Assembly (NCBI RefSeq): GCF_021129235.1 | Contig: NZ_JAJOMA010000010.1 | Span: 62,001 to 126,000 of the forward strand | Length of the DNA: 64,000 nt | Reading direction: 5' to 3' | DNA from: Kineosporia mesophila | Lineage (GTDB): Bacteria > Actinomycetota > Actinomycetes > Actinomycetales > Kineosporiaceae | The notes under the pieces: model-generated | The model's input: only the letters and a program-made list of their open reading frames with translations | Told to the model about the DNA's origin: nothing | Databases searched by the model: none | Shown here: one piece after another, positions 52,139 to 61,314 of the stretch | Position numbering within the stretch: the stretch's first letter is position 1 | Layout of the letters: each line of letters opens with the position of its first letter | Made by a program: the position numbers and the translations under genes

Positions 52139-52180
52139 GCGTGATAGGCAAACTTTCCCGGGGGAGGTCTGCCTGATCGC
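52139..52180. repeat. Palindromic repeat family A, copy 5 (divergent)
   Basis: An imperfect hairpin with GTGATAGGCAAACTTTCCC on the left and GGGGGAGGTCTGCCTGATC on the right. It keeps the GTGAT...GGGGAGG pattern with GGC in place of CATGC. It lies between the lipB end and the arsR promoter. Confidence 0.65.
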
Positions 52181-52244
52181 GGCCGGAAGCAGGGGGATCG
52201 CCTGATGGTGAACCGAAGGTGGCTGGCCTCCGGGGTCGCCGCAC

Positions 52245-52994
52245 TCAGCGCGGCGACCGGCTCAGTTCCTGGGTCAGAGTGCTGATGGCGCCGCTGATCG
52301 TCTCGATCTTCGGGGCGTCGGGCTTCCGGTTCTTCGGTACGCGCCGGTGGTGGTGACCGGGCAGGTCGCCGTCGGGCAGGGCGGCCTCGATCAGGGGCAG
52401 CATCTCCTGCACGGTGACGACGCGGCCGGCCTCGGCGCTGAGCGAGGTCACCCCGGCGTCGGCGATGCCGCAGGGCACGATCTGACCGAAGGCGCCCAGG
52501 TCGGAGTCGCAGGTCAGGGAGAAGCCGTGCATGGTGACGCCGCGCGCGACGCGGATGCCGATGGCCGCCACCTTGCGCTCCGGCCGGCCCGCGCCCGCCG
52601 GGATCCAGACGCCGCTACGGCCCTCGACCCGGGTGCCGTGCACGCCGATTCCGGCGCAGACGTCGATGATCAGCTGCTCGATGCGGCGCACGTAGGCCAC
52701 CACGTCGACCGGCTTGGCCAGGTGGACGATCGGGTAGCCGACCAGCTGGCCCGGACCGTGCCAGGTGATCTTGCCGCCGCGGTCGACGTCGATCACCGGG
52801 GTGCCGTCGAACGGACGCTCGTGCGGCTCGGTGCGTCTGCCCGCGGTGTAGACCGCTTGGTGCTCGAGCAGCAGCACGGTGTCGTCGGCTCCCGCCGCGA
52901 CCTCGGCATGGACCTCACGCTGACGTTCCCAGCCGGCCGTGTACTCCACGGCGCCGGCGCCGAAACCCAGATGCTCGATCCGCAGCGAACCCAT
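52245..52994 (-). CDS. lipB: Octanoyl-[acyl carrier protein]:protein octanoyltransferase
   Basis: A 249-residue enzyme that transfers octanoate from acyl carrier protein to lipoyl domains. Key motifs: [12 protein letters not shown] (active-site His region), K-V-A-A-I-G-I-R with the catalytic lysine and P-C-G-I with the catalytic cysteine. The C-terminal tail after about residue 215 is basic and not conserved. The ATG at 52994 fits the leaderless promoter; a longer frame exists but lacks conservation. It works before LipA on the E2 of this window. Confidence 0.95.
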   Translation of the reverse strand: MGSLRIEHLGFGAGAVEYTAGWERQREVHAEVAAGADDTVLLLEHQAVYTAGRRTEPHERPFDGTPVIDVDRGGKITWHGPGQLVGYPIVHLAKPVDVVAYVRRIEQLIIDVCAGIGVHGTRVEGRSGVWIPAGAGRPERKVAAIGIRVARGVTMHGFSLTCDSDLGAFGQIVPCGIADAGVTSLSAEAGRVVTVQEMLPLIEAALPDGDLPGHHHRRVPKNRKPDAPKIETISGAISTLTQELSRSPR

Positions 52995-53001
52995 GCCGTC
53001 G

Positions 53002-53007
53002 AGCCTA
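53002..53007 (-). promoter_or_regulatory. -10 box (TAGGCT) of leaderless lipB
   Basis: TAGGCT on the minus strand ends 7 nt before the ATG at 52994. It lies back to back with the SnoaL-like gene promoter (53076). Confidence 0.55.
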
Positions 53008-53075
53008 CGCGGCGTTCGGGGCCGGATCGGCCGGGTGATCTGTGAGCACGGGCACGGATGCTCAGGGAAGATCAC

Positions 53076-53081
53076 TACGCT
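53076..53081 (+). promoter_or_regulatory. -10 box (TACGCT) of a leaderless transcript
   Basis: TACGCT ends 8 nt before the ATG at 53090. Confidence 0.5.
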
Positions 53082-53089
53082 GGTGGACC

Positions 53090-53440
53090 ATGGACGCTCG
53101 CAAGGCGCTTCTGATCGACGCGTACCGCTGCTTCAACGGGCGGGACGTCGAGGGGCTGCTGTCAATGATGACGGACGACGTGGAATGGCCCGACCTGCCC
53201 GGGGGCAGGGTCCTGCGGGGCAAGGACGAGATCCGCGAGTACTGGCAGGGCCAGTTCGCGGTCTCCGACCCCCAGGCCGTGCCGACGGACTTCGAACCCG
53301 GTGCCACCGACGACGAGATCGTGGCCGTGGTCGAGCACGAGGTGCGCGGTCTGGGCGGTGAGGTCCTGGCCGATCAGTACGAGCTCCGCCACCGGTACTG
53401 GTTCCGTGACGGGCTGGTCCGGCGGATGGTCGTGCAGTAG
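53090..53440 (+). CDS. SnoaL/NTF2-like protein
   Basis: A 116-residue single-domain cone-fold protein of the nuclear transport factor 2-like superfamily ([12 protein letters not shown] near the N-terminus, E-W-P-D-L-P-G-G in the middle). Members include ketosteroid isomerase, polyketide cyclases and many uncharacterised ligand-binding proteins. No polyketide genes are nearby, so the function is open. Divergent from lipB; a shared 95-bp promoter region. Confidence 0.85.
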   Translation: MDARKALLIDAYRCFNGRDVEGLLSMMTDDVEWPDLPGGRVLRGKDEIREYWQGQFAVSDPQAVPTDFEPGATDDEIVAVVEHEVRGLGGEVLADQYELRHRYWFRDGLVRRMVVQ

Positions 53441-53454
53441 CGCAGCAGGCTTCC

Positions 53455-53539
53455 CGCTCAGACCCGGGCCCCGCTCAGACCCGGGCCCCGCTCAGACCCG
53501 GGCCCCGCTCAGACCCGGGCCCCGCTCAGACCCGGGCCC
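53455..53539. repeat. 17-bp tandem repeat, five perfect copies
   Basis: CGCTCAGACCCGGGCCC is repeated five times without change. The unit contains the palindrome GGCCCGGGTC/GACCCGGG. It lies in the convergent gap between the SnoaL-like and FAD oxidoreductase genes; possibly terminates both by forming GC-rich stems, and likely varies in copy number. Confidence 0.93.
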
Positions 53540-53618
53540 CGGTCCGGTCGGGCGCAGGACCGGAACGAACGGGGCCGGGCGGCCTGTACTGGCCCGTGCC
53601 ACCGACCTGGGGAGCCGT

Positions 53619-54935
53619 TCATCTGGTTCTGAGTGGTTCCCGGGGGACGGCGGGCAGGCCCAGATCGGCCAGCACCGCGTCGGCGGTGCGGCGGCCGGAG
53701 ACCAGAGCGCCCTGGAGCGAGGCGGTGTCGCGGTGGTCGCCCGTCACGAAGACCCCTTCGCCCAGGGCGACCGGCCTGCGCACCTGGAGCGGTGCGGGCA
53801 TGGCCGTCAGGGCTTCGGGCACGGCGTCGCGCCGGACCAGCTCCCACCAGTGCGTGGGCCGGCTGTAGATCTCGCCGAGCTGGGCCATGACCGCGCGCTC
53901 GGTGCTGAGGTCCGGGTCTCCGCCGAGCACCGTGGTCGCGATCAGGGCTCGTTCGTCCGGGCTGTAGCTGCGGGCCCGGTTGCTGATGACGATGGTGTTG
54001 ACCACCGGGCCGCGCCGCTCGCCGTCGACGTGCAGGGCGCCGGAGCGGGTGGGGGCCTCGGGGGCCGCGTGCCAGTAGGTGGTGAGGCCGCGCGACTGCA
54101 CCGCGGGCAGGTCCAGCAGGGCGGTGGCACTGCTCGGATCCGTCGCCACCACCACGGCCCGGGCCTGGATGTCACCGGCCTCGGACCGCACGAGCCCGGG
54201 ACCGGCCGACCCGGCCCGTACCCCGTAGTGGATGCTGGGCACCTGGGCGGCCAGCTGTTCCGGTACGGCTCGCATGCCGCGCCACGGCACCGCCGGCGTG
54301 CCCCGCACGAACGACCGCACCAGCAACTGGACGAACTGGTGCGAGGTGACCCCGGCGTCCTCACCCAGCACCCCGGCCAGGAACGGCACGACCACCCGGT
54401 TGCGCAGTTCGCCGTCGACCCCGCGCCGGGCGAGCGCTTCGCCCCAGGGCAGATCCGGCTCGGACAGCAGCCTTTCCGGGTCTTTCTGGGCGGCCTCCAG
54501 TGCCCACCGGACGAAAGCGGCCTTCTCGCGCCAGCTTCCGGTGCGCTCGCGGACCAGACCGGCGGCGGTGAGCGGCAGCAGGCCGGGGGAGCGACGCGGG
54601 TCGGCCAGGACCTGGCGGCCACGCGATCCGGTGACCACCAGGGCGGCCGGGAAGGACTGCAGTCGCAGTGCGCCGACGTCGAGCGCCCGGCGTACCTCGG
54701 GATACGCGGGATTGAGCAGCTGAAAACCCCGGTCGCAGAGGAAACCGCCGACCACGTCGGTGCGGACGCGGCCACCGGGAGCGTCGGAGGCTTCCAGCAC
54801 GACCACGTCGATACCCCGGCGGGAGAGCTGCCGGGCGCAGGCCAGACCGGCGAGACCCGCACCCACCACGACGACATCGGCCGCCGTGGGTAGGTCGCGC
54901 GGCGGTACGGTCTGCGGTGGGCTCTGCTCGGACAC
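53619..54935 (-). CDS. FAD-dependent oxidoreductase (amine oxidase / phytoene desaturase-like)
   Basis: A 438-residue flavoprotein. The dinucleotide-binding motif V-V-V-V-G-A-G-L-A-G-L-A-C-A-R is at about 21-35, followed by V-L-E-A-S-D-A-P-G-G-R-V-R-T and G-F-L-C-D-R-G-F-Q, the pattern of the protoporphyrinogen-oxidase/carotenoid-desaturase branch. The substrate is not evident; no carotenoid genes are in the window. GGAGG lies 7 nt before the GTG start. Confidence 0.9.
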   Translation of the reverse strand: MSEQSPPQTVPPRDLPTAADVVVVGAGLAGLACARQLSRRGIDVVVLEASDAPGGRVRTDVVGGFLCDRGFQLLNPAYPEVRRALDVGALRLQSFPAALVVTGSRGRQVLADPRRSPGLLPLTAAGLVRERTGSWREKAAFVRWALEAAQKDPERLLSEPDLPWGEALARRGVDGELRNRVVVPFLAGVLGEDAGVTSHQFVQLLVRSFVRGTPAVPWRGMRAVPEQLAAQVPSIHYGVRAGSAGPGLVRSEAGDIQARAVVVATDPSSATALLDLPAVQSRGLTTYWHAAPEAPTRSGALHVDGERRGPVVNTIVISNRARSYSPDERALIATTVLGGDPDLSTERAVMAQLGEIYSRPTHWWELVRRDAVPEALTAMPAPLQVRRPVALGEGVFVTGDHRDTASLQGALVSGRRTADAVLADLGLPAVPREPLRTR

Positions 54936-55090
54936 GGCGGCCTCCGGTGCTCGTTGTCAGCGATGCGTTTCCGCCTCGAAGCATGTCAGGTTCGGCGGCT
55001 CCGGCAAGGGCGGCCTCTCGGGCCTGTGGATAACCGGGCCCCTGTGGATATCCAAAACGGGCAGTCGGTACTTCGGGGCACAGTGGCGGC

Positions 55091-56743
55091 ATGGATCTCA
55101 CGCCCTTCGCCGAACCGCCCGAGGTGCCCGGCTTCCGCCTGTCCGTGCTGCTGGGATTCGGCGCGCACGGCGAGGTCTGGCGAGCGGAAGACCTGGTCCT
55201 GGGCGACGAGGTGGCGCTGAAGATCGGCCGCCGCCGCGACCCGGTCGAATTCGGCTCCGAGCAATCGTTTTCCGGCCCGGAGTACGAGACTGCCCTGCTC
55301 TCCCGCATCGAGCACCCGCACATCGTGAGGATGCAGCGGGTGGTCGTGCTTCCCGACGACCGCCTGGCGCTCGTGCTCGACCTCGCCGGCGGCGGCAGTC
55401 TCGCCGCGCTGGTGGCGGCCCGGGGCCCGCTGACGCCGGAAGAGGTCGTCACCGTGGTCATCCCGATGGTCTCCGCCCTGGAGCACCTTCACCGGAGTGG
55501 GCTCACCCATGGTGATGTCTCGCCGGGCAACATCCTGCTGGCGGCCGACGGCTGCCCGCGGCTGGGCGATCTGGGGGTGGCCCGGATACTGGGTGAGCGT
55601 CATGAAGATCTTTGGGGCACACCCGGTTTCACAGATCCAGCGGCGGCGGAGGCTGGAGACGGTCCGGTGGATGCTGCGGTCCTGCGCGCCGCGGACGTCT
55701 GGGCCCTGGCGGCGTCGTGCTGGTTCGCCTTGACCGGCCATTCGCCGGTCCATCCACCCGAGGTCGGCTCGGTCGATACGGTCGACCCGACCGAGCCGCC
55801 CGACGATCTGCGCCAGGTGCTGGCACGCTGTCTGGCGACGGATCCGCAACAGCGGCCCGGCCTGGCCGAGTTCGCCGATCTGGCGTGGCGGGCGGCTCGT
55901 CCCGCACCGATCCGGCTGAAGAGCGGGGCCGGCGCTCCGCCCGTACAAGTGCTGACGACGCGCCGGGTTCCGCCACCCCGTCAGAGCGTCCTTGGCGCAG
56001 CGAAAGTTCCTCTCCCAGAGGTTGCTCCGGCGCGGCGAACGGTCCCGATGACCCGATTGCTGGCCCTCCTGGCGGCGGTCGGCCTGCTCGGCGCCGTCAC
56101 GGCGGGGGTGGGCCGGCACATGCTGCGGGCGACGGGTGAGGGTCCGGCCACGGCGAACGGGAGCCGGCCGGAAGACACCGCCAAGGCTCCGTCGGTCCGG
56201 CTCACCGAGGCGGAGGTTCAGCAGGGAGGGAGCCGGCGGGAAGGAGCCAGGCAGGAGAGGACCGGGCAGGAGAGGACCGGGCAGGGAGAGGCCGGGCCAG
56301 GGGGAGCCAGGCAAGGCGGGATCCGGCAGAGGGAACCGCTCGACGTCGAACTGGCCGAGGCCCTCACCCGGATCGGCCGGGCCCGGGCGCAGGCGTTCGA
56401 GATGGTGTCGCAGCAGAAGCTGGCTCTGGCCGACGATCCGGGTTCGCCCGCCGAAGGAGCCGATCAGGGGCTGTTGAAACGCCTGCGTCGCAATGGGTAC
56501 CGGTTGGAGGCCCTGGACTACCGGTTCGGTCGGGTGGAGGTGCTGACGGCGGGGGACAGCACGGCACAGGTGCGCGCCGTGGTCAGCACCACGGCCCATC
56601 GGCAGGTACGCGTGAGCGGTGACTTCTCCGCCGGTGTGCCCCCGGCCGAGGCGGCACCGCTGGTGTTCACACTCCGCGCGGTCGGTCCGGCGGAGGAAGG
56701 GGCCGGGCGCTGGCGGGTGTACGACATCCGCAACGGCGAGTGA
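55091..56743 (+). CDS. Receptor-type serine/threonine protein kinase
   Basis: A 550-residue membrane kinase. Residues 15-270 are the kinase domain: G-x-G-x2-G-x-V (22-29), the ATP lysine K44, H-G-D-V-S-P-G-N with catalytic D142 and N147 (H-G-D in place of the usual H-R-D), and D-L-G with D160 (in place of D-F-G). A single membrane helix lies at about 322-341, and the extracellular part (350-550) begins with a low-complexity Q-E-R-T-G-Q tract and ends in a beta-rich domain. H-G-D is found in other active bacterial kinases, so activity is likely. The target is unknown. GC-rich start region without a clear ribosome-binding site. Confidence 0.9.
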   Translation: MDLTPFAEPPEVPGFRLSVLLGFGAHGEVWRAEDLVLGDEVALKIGRRRDPVEFGSEQSFSGPEYETALLSRIEHPHIVRMQRVVVLPDDRLALVLDLAGGGSLAALVAARGPLTPEEVVTVVIPMVSALEHLHRSGLTHGDVSPGNILLAADGCPRLGDLGVARILGERHEDLWGTPGFTDPAAAEAGDGPVDAAVLRAADVWALAASCWFALTGHSPVHPPEVGSVDTVDPTEPPDDLRQVLARCLATDPQQRPGLAEFADLAWRAARPAPIRLKSGAGAPPVQVLTTRRVPPPRQSVLGAAKVPLPEVAPARRTVPMTRLLALLAAVGLLGAVTAGVGRHMLRATGEGPATANGSRPEDTAKAPSVRLTEAEVQQGGSRREGARQERTGQERTGQGEAGPGGARQGGIRQREPLDVELAEALTRIGRARAQAFEMVSQQKLALADDPGSPAEGADQGLLKRLRRNGYRLEALDYRFGRVEVLTAGDSTAQVRAVVSTTAHRQVRVSGDFSAGVPPAEAAPLVFTLRAVGPAEEGAGRWRVYDIRNGE

Positions 56744-56881
56744 TGTGCGGCGGCGAAGACGGTCTCCTGACGTTGCCCGGGAGACGACCTGGGCGGTGCG
56801 CGGAGCGAGCGGACCGAAAGTCACCTGGCTGGGTGACCCGAGCGAGGTGTCCTGCGTCCGCAGATCCGGCGGTGTCGCGGA

Positions 56882-56940
56882 AAGGCCCTGGCCGGTGTCC
56901 CCGAGTGAAGGCCCTGGCCGGTGTCCCCGAGTGAAGGCCC
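56882..56940. repeat. 26-bp tandem duplication
   Basis: Two exact copies of a 26-bp unit beginning AAGGCCCTGGCCGGTG, plus the first 7 nt of a third. It is in the 215-nt convergent gap between the kinase and TIGR01777 genes. Confidence 0.85.
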
Positions 56941-56958
56941 GGGCCAGGTCCGGGCGGA

Positions 56959-57849
56959 CTACTGACCGGCGGTCCAGGTCGCGGCCTTGGCGAGGGTGTC
57001 GTGCTCCCACCGGAAGCCCGCGGCGCGCAGCTTTCCCGGGTCCACCCGCTGGCTGGCGAGAACCTCACCGGCGAACTCCCCGAGCACGGCCTTGAGGGCG
57101 AAGGCGGGGGCGGGTACCAGCGCGGGGCGGTGCAGGGCCCCGGCGACGGCCTTCATCACGTCGACGTTGCGGGCGGGCTCGGGGCCGACCACGTTCACCG
57201 GGCCGGTCAGGTCGCCGTCGAGCATGAGTTCCAGGGCGGCGAGGGCGTCGGGCAGGGTGACCCAGCTCCACCACTGGCGTCCGTTGCCCATCGGCCCGGC
57301 CAGACCGAGCTTCGCGAGCAGCAGCAACTGCTTGAAGGCGCCGCCGTTCCGGGCCATGACCAGCCCGAAGCGCGGGTGCACGACCCGGATTCCGGCGTCG
57401 GCCGCGGGAGCGGCCTCGGCCTCCCACACCTCGACCACGCTGACCAGGAAACCCTCGCCCGGTCCGGACTGCTCGGTGAGGATCTCCTCGCCGCGCTCGC
57501 CGTAGTAGCCCATGGCCGAACCACTCACGAGCACCCGGGGCGGGGTCTCGAGCGCGGTCAGCGCCCGGACCAGGGTGCGCGTACCCAGGGCCCGGGAGTC
57601 CCGGATCTCACGCTTGTACGCGGCTGTCCAGCGGTGGTCACCCACGCCGGCGCCGGCCAGATGCACCACGCCCTCGACGCCGGCCAGGCCGGCCAGGTCG
57701 ACGCTGCCGCCGGCCGGGTCCCACTGCACCTCACCGGGTCCGGAGGGAGTTGAGCGCACCAGCTTGATCACTTCGTCCCCGCGCGCGCTCAGGCGCTCGA
57801 CGAGGGCGGAGCCGATCAGGCCGTGCGAGCCGGTGACCGCGACCTTCAT
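56959..57849 (-). CDS. TIGR01777 family epimerase (SDR, YfcH/SulA-like)
   Basis: A 296-residue NAD(P)-binding SDR with G-S-H-G-L-I-G-S near the N-terminus, S-G-S-A-M-G-Y-Y-G (active-site Y) and P-R-F-G-L-V-M near 157. The C-terminal DUF1731 block (A-F-A-L-K-A-V-L-G-E) is present. The M. tuberculosis counterpart Rv2216 is also between dlaT and lipB. The substrate is unknown. AAAGGA lies 7 nt before the ATG. Confidence 0.92.
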   Translation of the reverse strand: MKVAVTGSHGLIGSALVERLSARGDEVIKLVRSTPSGPGEVQWDPAGGSVDLAGLAGVEGVVHLAGAGVGDHRWTAAYKREIRDSRALGTRTLVRALTALETPPRVLVSGSAMGYYGERGEEILTEQSGPGEGFLVSVVEVWEAEAAPAADAGIRVVHPRFGLVMARNGGAFKQLLLLAKLGLAGPMGNGRQWWSWVTLPDALAALELMLDGDLTGPVNVVGPEPARNVDVMKAVAGALHRPALVPAPAFALKAVLGEFAGEVLASQRVDPGKLRAAGFRWEHDTLAKAATWTAGQ

Positions 57850-57949
57850 GGGTGTGTCCTTTGCGTTCTCAGGGAATGTCTTTCCGGGCAGGCCCGGATG
57901 GTCCAGCCTGCCGTGCCGCCGGCGATCCCGCCCGCCGAGCAGGCAAAGG

Positions 57950-57996
57950 CCGAACGGCCGCCCCCGTCCCGAAGGGGACAGGAACCGGCCGTTCGG
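57950..57996 (-). terminator. Nested hairpin after the E2 gene
   Basis: An 11-bp outer stem (57950-57960 with 57986-57996) holds an inner 5-bp stem (GTCCC / GGGAC). It lies 28 nt past the stop of the E2 gene on the minus strand. Confidence 0.7.
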
Positions 57997-58023
57997 TCAG
58001 AGCCGTTCTCCGAGGTGAGATTC

Positions 58024-59790
58024 TCAGAGACCGAGGTCGCCCTCGAAGGCGCCTTCTTCGAGCCGGGACTTCATGGTGCCGAGGAACCGGGCGGCGTCGG
58101 CGCCGTCGACCAGGCGGTGGTCGTACGACAGCGCCAGGTAGACGATTGAGCGGATGCCGATGCTCTCCGCACCGTCTGCGTCCTTCACCACGACCGGGCG
58201 CTTGACCACGACACCGGTGCCGAGGATGCCGGTCTGCGGCGGGAACAGGATCGGCGTGTCGAACAGGGCGCCGCGGCTGCCGGTGTTCGTCAGCGTGAAC
58301 GTGCCGCCGGCCAGGTCGTCCATGCTGAGCTTGTTGGTGCGCGTGCGCTCGGCGACATCGACGATCTTGCGGGCCAGACCGGCGATGTTGAGGTCACCGG
58401 CGTTCTGGATGACCGGCGCGGTCAGACCCCGCTCGGCGTCCACGGCGATCGCCAGGTTCTCCTGCGCGTGGTAAACCACGTTCTCGCCGTCGATGCTGGC
58501 GTTGAGCTTCGGGTGCTGCTTCAGCGCCTCGATCGCGGCCAGGGCGAAGAACGGCATGAACGAGAGCTTCACGCCCTCGCGGGCCAGGAACGGGCCCTTG
58601 GCCCGGTCGCGCAGGCGCGCGATCCGGGTGACGTCGACCTCGACCACGCTGGTCAGCTGGGCGGAGGTCTGCAGCGACTCGACCATGCGCTTGGCGAGCA
58701 CCTTGCGAAGACGCGACATCTTCTCGGTGGTGCCGCGCAGCTCCGAGACCTGGATCTGCTTCGGCTTGGCCGGGGCGCTCGGGGAAGCAGCGGCCGCCGG
58801 GGCCGGGGCGGCCTCGGGAGCAGCCGGCGGGCTGGTCTCCTTGGCCTTTGCGGCGTCGATCACGTCCTGCTTGCGGATCCGTCCGCCGACACCGGTACCG
58901 GTGATGGCGGAGAGATCCACACCCTGCTCGGCGGCCATGCGGCGCACCAGCGGGGTGACGTAACCCGGGCCGTCCTGCGACGAGCCGTTGGACTCGGCCG
59001 GAGCAGCCGAGGGGGCCGGAGCGGCAGCGGGGGCCGGGGCGGCCGCCGGAGCCGGAGCAGCGGCCGGAGCCGGAGCAGCGGCCGGTGCCGGAGTGGGAGC
59101 CGGTGCCGGAGTGGGCGCCGGAGCCGGTGCCGGAGCGGCAGCGGGCTGGGCCGGGGCAGCGGGTGCAGCCGGGGCCGCGGCGCCGGAGCCGATGACCGCC
59201 AGGGCGGCACCGACCTCGACGGTCTCGTCCTCGTTCACCAGAATCTTCTGCACGGTGCCGCCGACAGGCGAGGGGATCTCGGTGTCGACCTTGTCCGTCG
59301 AGACCTCGAGCAGGGGCTCGTCGACCTCGACCGACTCACCGACCTGCTTCAGCCAGCGGGTGACGGTGCCTTCGGTGACGCTCTCACCGAGGGCCGGCAT
59401 CGAGACCGTGGTGCCCTCTCCACCGTCGGAAGAGGCGGAGGAGTCTTTTGGGGCGGGGGCAGCGGGCTGCTCGGGAGCGGCCTGAGGCTCGGGCTGGGCG
59501 GCAGCCGGGGCTGCGGCCGGGGTCTCCTGCGCGGGGGCAGAACCACCACCGGAGCCGTCACCGATGACGGCGAGCTGAGCGCCGATCTCCACGGTCTCGT
59601 CCTCCGAGACCAGGATCTGCTCGATCACACCCGCGAACGGCGAGGGGATCTCGGTGTCGACCTTGTCGGTCGAGACCTCCAGCAGGGGCTCGTCGACCTC
59701 GACCCGCTCACCCACCTGCTTCAGCCACCGGGTCACGGTGCCTTCGGTGACGCTTTCACCCAGCGCGGGCATCTGCACGGAGTCCGACAT
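58024..59790 (-). CDS. sucB: 2-oxo-acid dehydrogenase E2 component, dihydrolipoamide acyltransferase (SucB/DlaT type)
   Basis: A 588-residue E2. Two lipoyl domains at about 1-78 and 128-203 carry the lipoylated lysines K43 and K167 in S-T-D-K-V-D. An Ala/Pro linker (205-275) precedes the E1/E3-binding domain (283-320) and the acyltransferase domain, whose active site is D-H-R-L-V-D-G. In M. tuberculosis the syntenic DlaT serves pyruvate dehydrogenase as well, so the acyl group (acetyl or succinyl) is not decided from sequence. LipB and LipA of this window should make its cofactor. GGAG stands about 10 nt before the ATG. Confidence 0.94.
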   Translation of the reverse strand: MSDSVQMPALGESVTEGTVTRWLKQVGERVEVDEPLLEVSTDKVDTEIPSPFAGVIEQILVSEDETVEIGAQLAVIGDGSGGGSAPAQETPAAAPAAAQPEPQAAPEQPAAPAPKDSSASSDGGEGTTVSMPALGESVTEGTVTRWLKQVGESVEVDEPLLEVSTDKVDTEIPSPVGGTVQKILVNEDETVEVGAALAVIGSGAAAPAAPAAPAQPAAAPAPAPAPTPAPAPTPAPAAAPAPAAAPAPAAAPAPAAAPAPSAAPAESNGSSQDGPGYVTPLVRRMAAEQGVDLSAITGTGVGGRIRKQDVIDAAKAKETSPPAAPEAAPAPAAAASPSAPAKPKQIQVSELRGTTEKMSRLRKVLAKRMVESLQTSAQLTSVVEVDVTRIARLRDRAKGPFLAREGVKLSFMPFFALAAIEALKQHPKLNASIDGENVVYHAQENLAIAVDAERGLTAPVIQNAGDLNIAGLARKIVDVAERTRTNKLSMDDLAGGTFTLTNTGSRGALFDTPILFPPQTGILGTGVVVKRPVVVKDADGAESIGIRSIVYLALSYDHRLVDGADAARFLGTMKSRLEEGAFEGDLGL

Positions 59791-59925
59791 CTGTTCTCCG
59801 CTCTCCTTCGTGTTTCGTCGGCGTCAATGGCGCCGTTGAAGTGTTGTGGTCAACCGCTCGGGGTACTGGGAGAGCGGGTACATCTGGTGGTGCACATTTG
59901 TTTTCAGGTCGTGCTGTGAGGGCGG

Positions 59926-61314
59926 TCAGGCGTGCGCGTGGAGCGGCTTCCCGGCGAGTGCGAGGTGCGCCTCGCCCAGAGCCTCGTTCTGGGTGGGGTG
60001 GGCGTGCACCAGCTGGGCGACCTCTTCCGGGAAGGCCTCCCAGTTGACGATCAGCTGGCTCTCCCCGATGAGTTCCCCGACCCGTGCGCCGACCATGTGT
60101 ACACCCAGCACTGGGCCGTCCTTCTGGCGGACCAGCTTGACGAAGCCGGCGGTGGCCAGGATCTGGCTCTTGCCGTTGCCCGCCAGGTTGTACTCGTAGG
60201 TCTGCACGTTGTCGTCGCCGTGACGCTCGCGCGCCTGTGCCTCGGTCAGTCCGACCGAGGCGACCTCCGGGTCGCAGTATGTGACCCGGGGGATGCCTGA
60301 CTCGACCAGGGGGGCCGGGGCCAGCCCGGCGATCTCCTCGGCGACGAAGATGCCCTGGGCGAAACCACGGTGGGCGAGCTGGAGCCCCGGGACGATGTCG
60401 CCGACCGCGAAGATTCCCTCCACGTTCGTGCGCAGCCGCTCGTCGGTGAGCACGAAGCCCCGGTCCATGTTCACCCCCGCCTCCTGGTAACCGAAACCGT
60501 CCGCGTTCGGGCCCCGCCCGACCGCGACCAGCAGCAGATCCGCCCGCAGGGTGTCACCGGACTCCAGCGAGACGGTGACTCCCTCGTCGTCCTGCTGGGC
60601 CCCGGAGAACCGGATCCCTGTCCTGAACGCTATGCCACGCTTGCGGAAGGCCCGCTCAAGGGCCTTCGACGCGGCCGGGTCTTCCGCGGGAACGAGCCTC
60701 GGCAGCGCCTCGACAATCGTCACCTCGGCGCCGAACGACCGCCACACACTGGCGAACTCGACCCCGATCACGCCGCCGCCGAGCACGATGACGCTCTGCG
60801 GGACGGAGTCGAGGTTCAGGGCCTGGTCACTGGTGACGATCCGGCCGCCGATGTCCAGGCCGGGCAGCGAGCGCGAGTACGAACCGGTCGCCAGGACGAC
60901 GTTGCGGCCCTGGTAGCGGGTGCCCGCGACCTCGACCGTACCGGGCGCGACCAGCCGGCCCTCGCCCTCCATGTAGGTCACCTTCGCAGCGGAGACCAGA
61001 CCCTGCAGGCCCTTGTACAGGCGGCCGATGACGCCGTCCTTGTACTTGTTCACACCAGGCATGTCGATCGACTCGAAGCTCGCCTTGACCCCGAAGCGCT
61101 CGCTCTCGCGGGCCGAGTCGGCGACCTCGGCCGCGTGCAGCAGGGCCTTGGTCGGGATACACCCCCGGTGCAGGCAGGTGCCGCCGACCTTGTCCTTCTC
61201 GATCAGCACGACGTCGAGACCCAGCTGGGAAGCACGCAGTGCCGCGGCGTAACCGCCGCTGCCGCCTCCGAGGATCACAACGTCGTGGATCTGGCCGGGG
61301 CCGGATTCGGACAC
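59926..61314 (-). CDS. lpdA: Dihydrolipoyl dehydrogenase (E3)
   Basis: A 462-residue flavoprotein disulfide reductase that reoxidises dihydrolipoamide of E2 with NAD+. The redox disulfide is C-L-H-R-G-C; FAD is bound at G-G-G-S-G-G-Y-A-A-A and NAD at G-G-G-V-I-G-V-E-F-A. The C-terminal H-A-H-P-T-Q-N-E-A contains the catalytic His-Glu pair. GAGGGAG precedes the GTG start. It lies 135 nt upstream of the E2 gene on the same strand, so E3 and E2 are likely co-transcribed. Confidence 0.96.
   Translation of the reverse strand: MSESGPGQIHDVVILGGGSGGYAAALRASQLGLDVVLIEKDKVGGTCLHRGCIPTKALLHAAEVADSARESERFGVKASFESIDMPGVNKYKDGVIGRLYKGLQGLVSAAKVTYMEGEGRLVAPGTVEVAGTRYQGRNVVLATGSYSRSLPGLDIGGRIVTSDQALNLDSVPQSVIVLGGGVIGVEFASVWRSFGAEVTIVEALPRLVPAEDPAASKALERAFRKRGIAFRTGIRFSGAQQDDEGVTVSLESGDTLRADLLLVAVGRGPNADGFGYQEAGVNMDRGFVLTDERLRTNVEGIFAVGDIVPGLQLAHRGFAQGIFVAEEIAGLAPAPLVESGIPRVTYCDPEVASVGLTEAQARERHGDDNVQTYEYNLAGNGKSQILATAGFVKLVRQKDGPVLGVHMVGARVGELIGESQLIVNWEAFPEEVAQLVHAHPTQNEALGEAHLALAGKPLHAHA

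Noticed and set aside
53455-53539. CRISPR array
   Set aside because: Repeats are directly adjacent with no spacers and no cas genes are near.
55091-55600. Kinase as an inactive pseudokinase
   Set aside because: Although H-G-D and D-L-G replace H-R-D and D-F-G, the lysine and both aspartates are present, as in other active bacterial kinases.
54986-57010. Long open frame antisense to the kinase gene
   Set aside because: Produces a Pro/Arg/Gly-rich product with no domain; it is a frame opened by high GC at the third codon position of the kinase gene on the other strand.
58468-59919. Frame on the plus strand over the E2 gene
   Set aside because: Gly/Arg-rich translation of the reverse of the Ala/Pro linker; no start signals.
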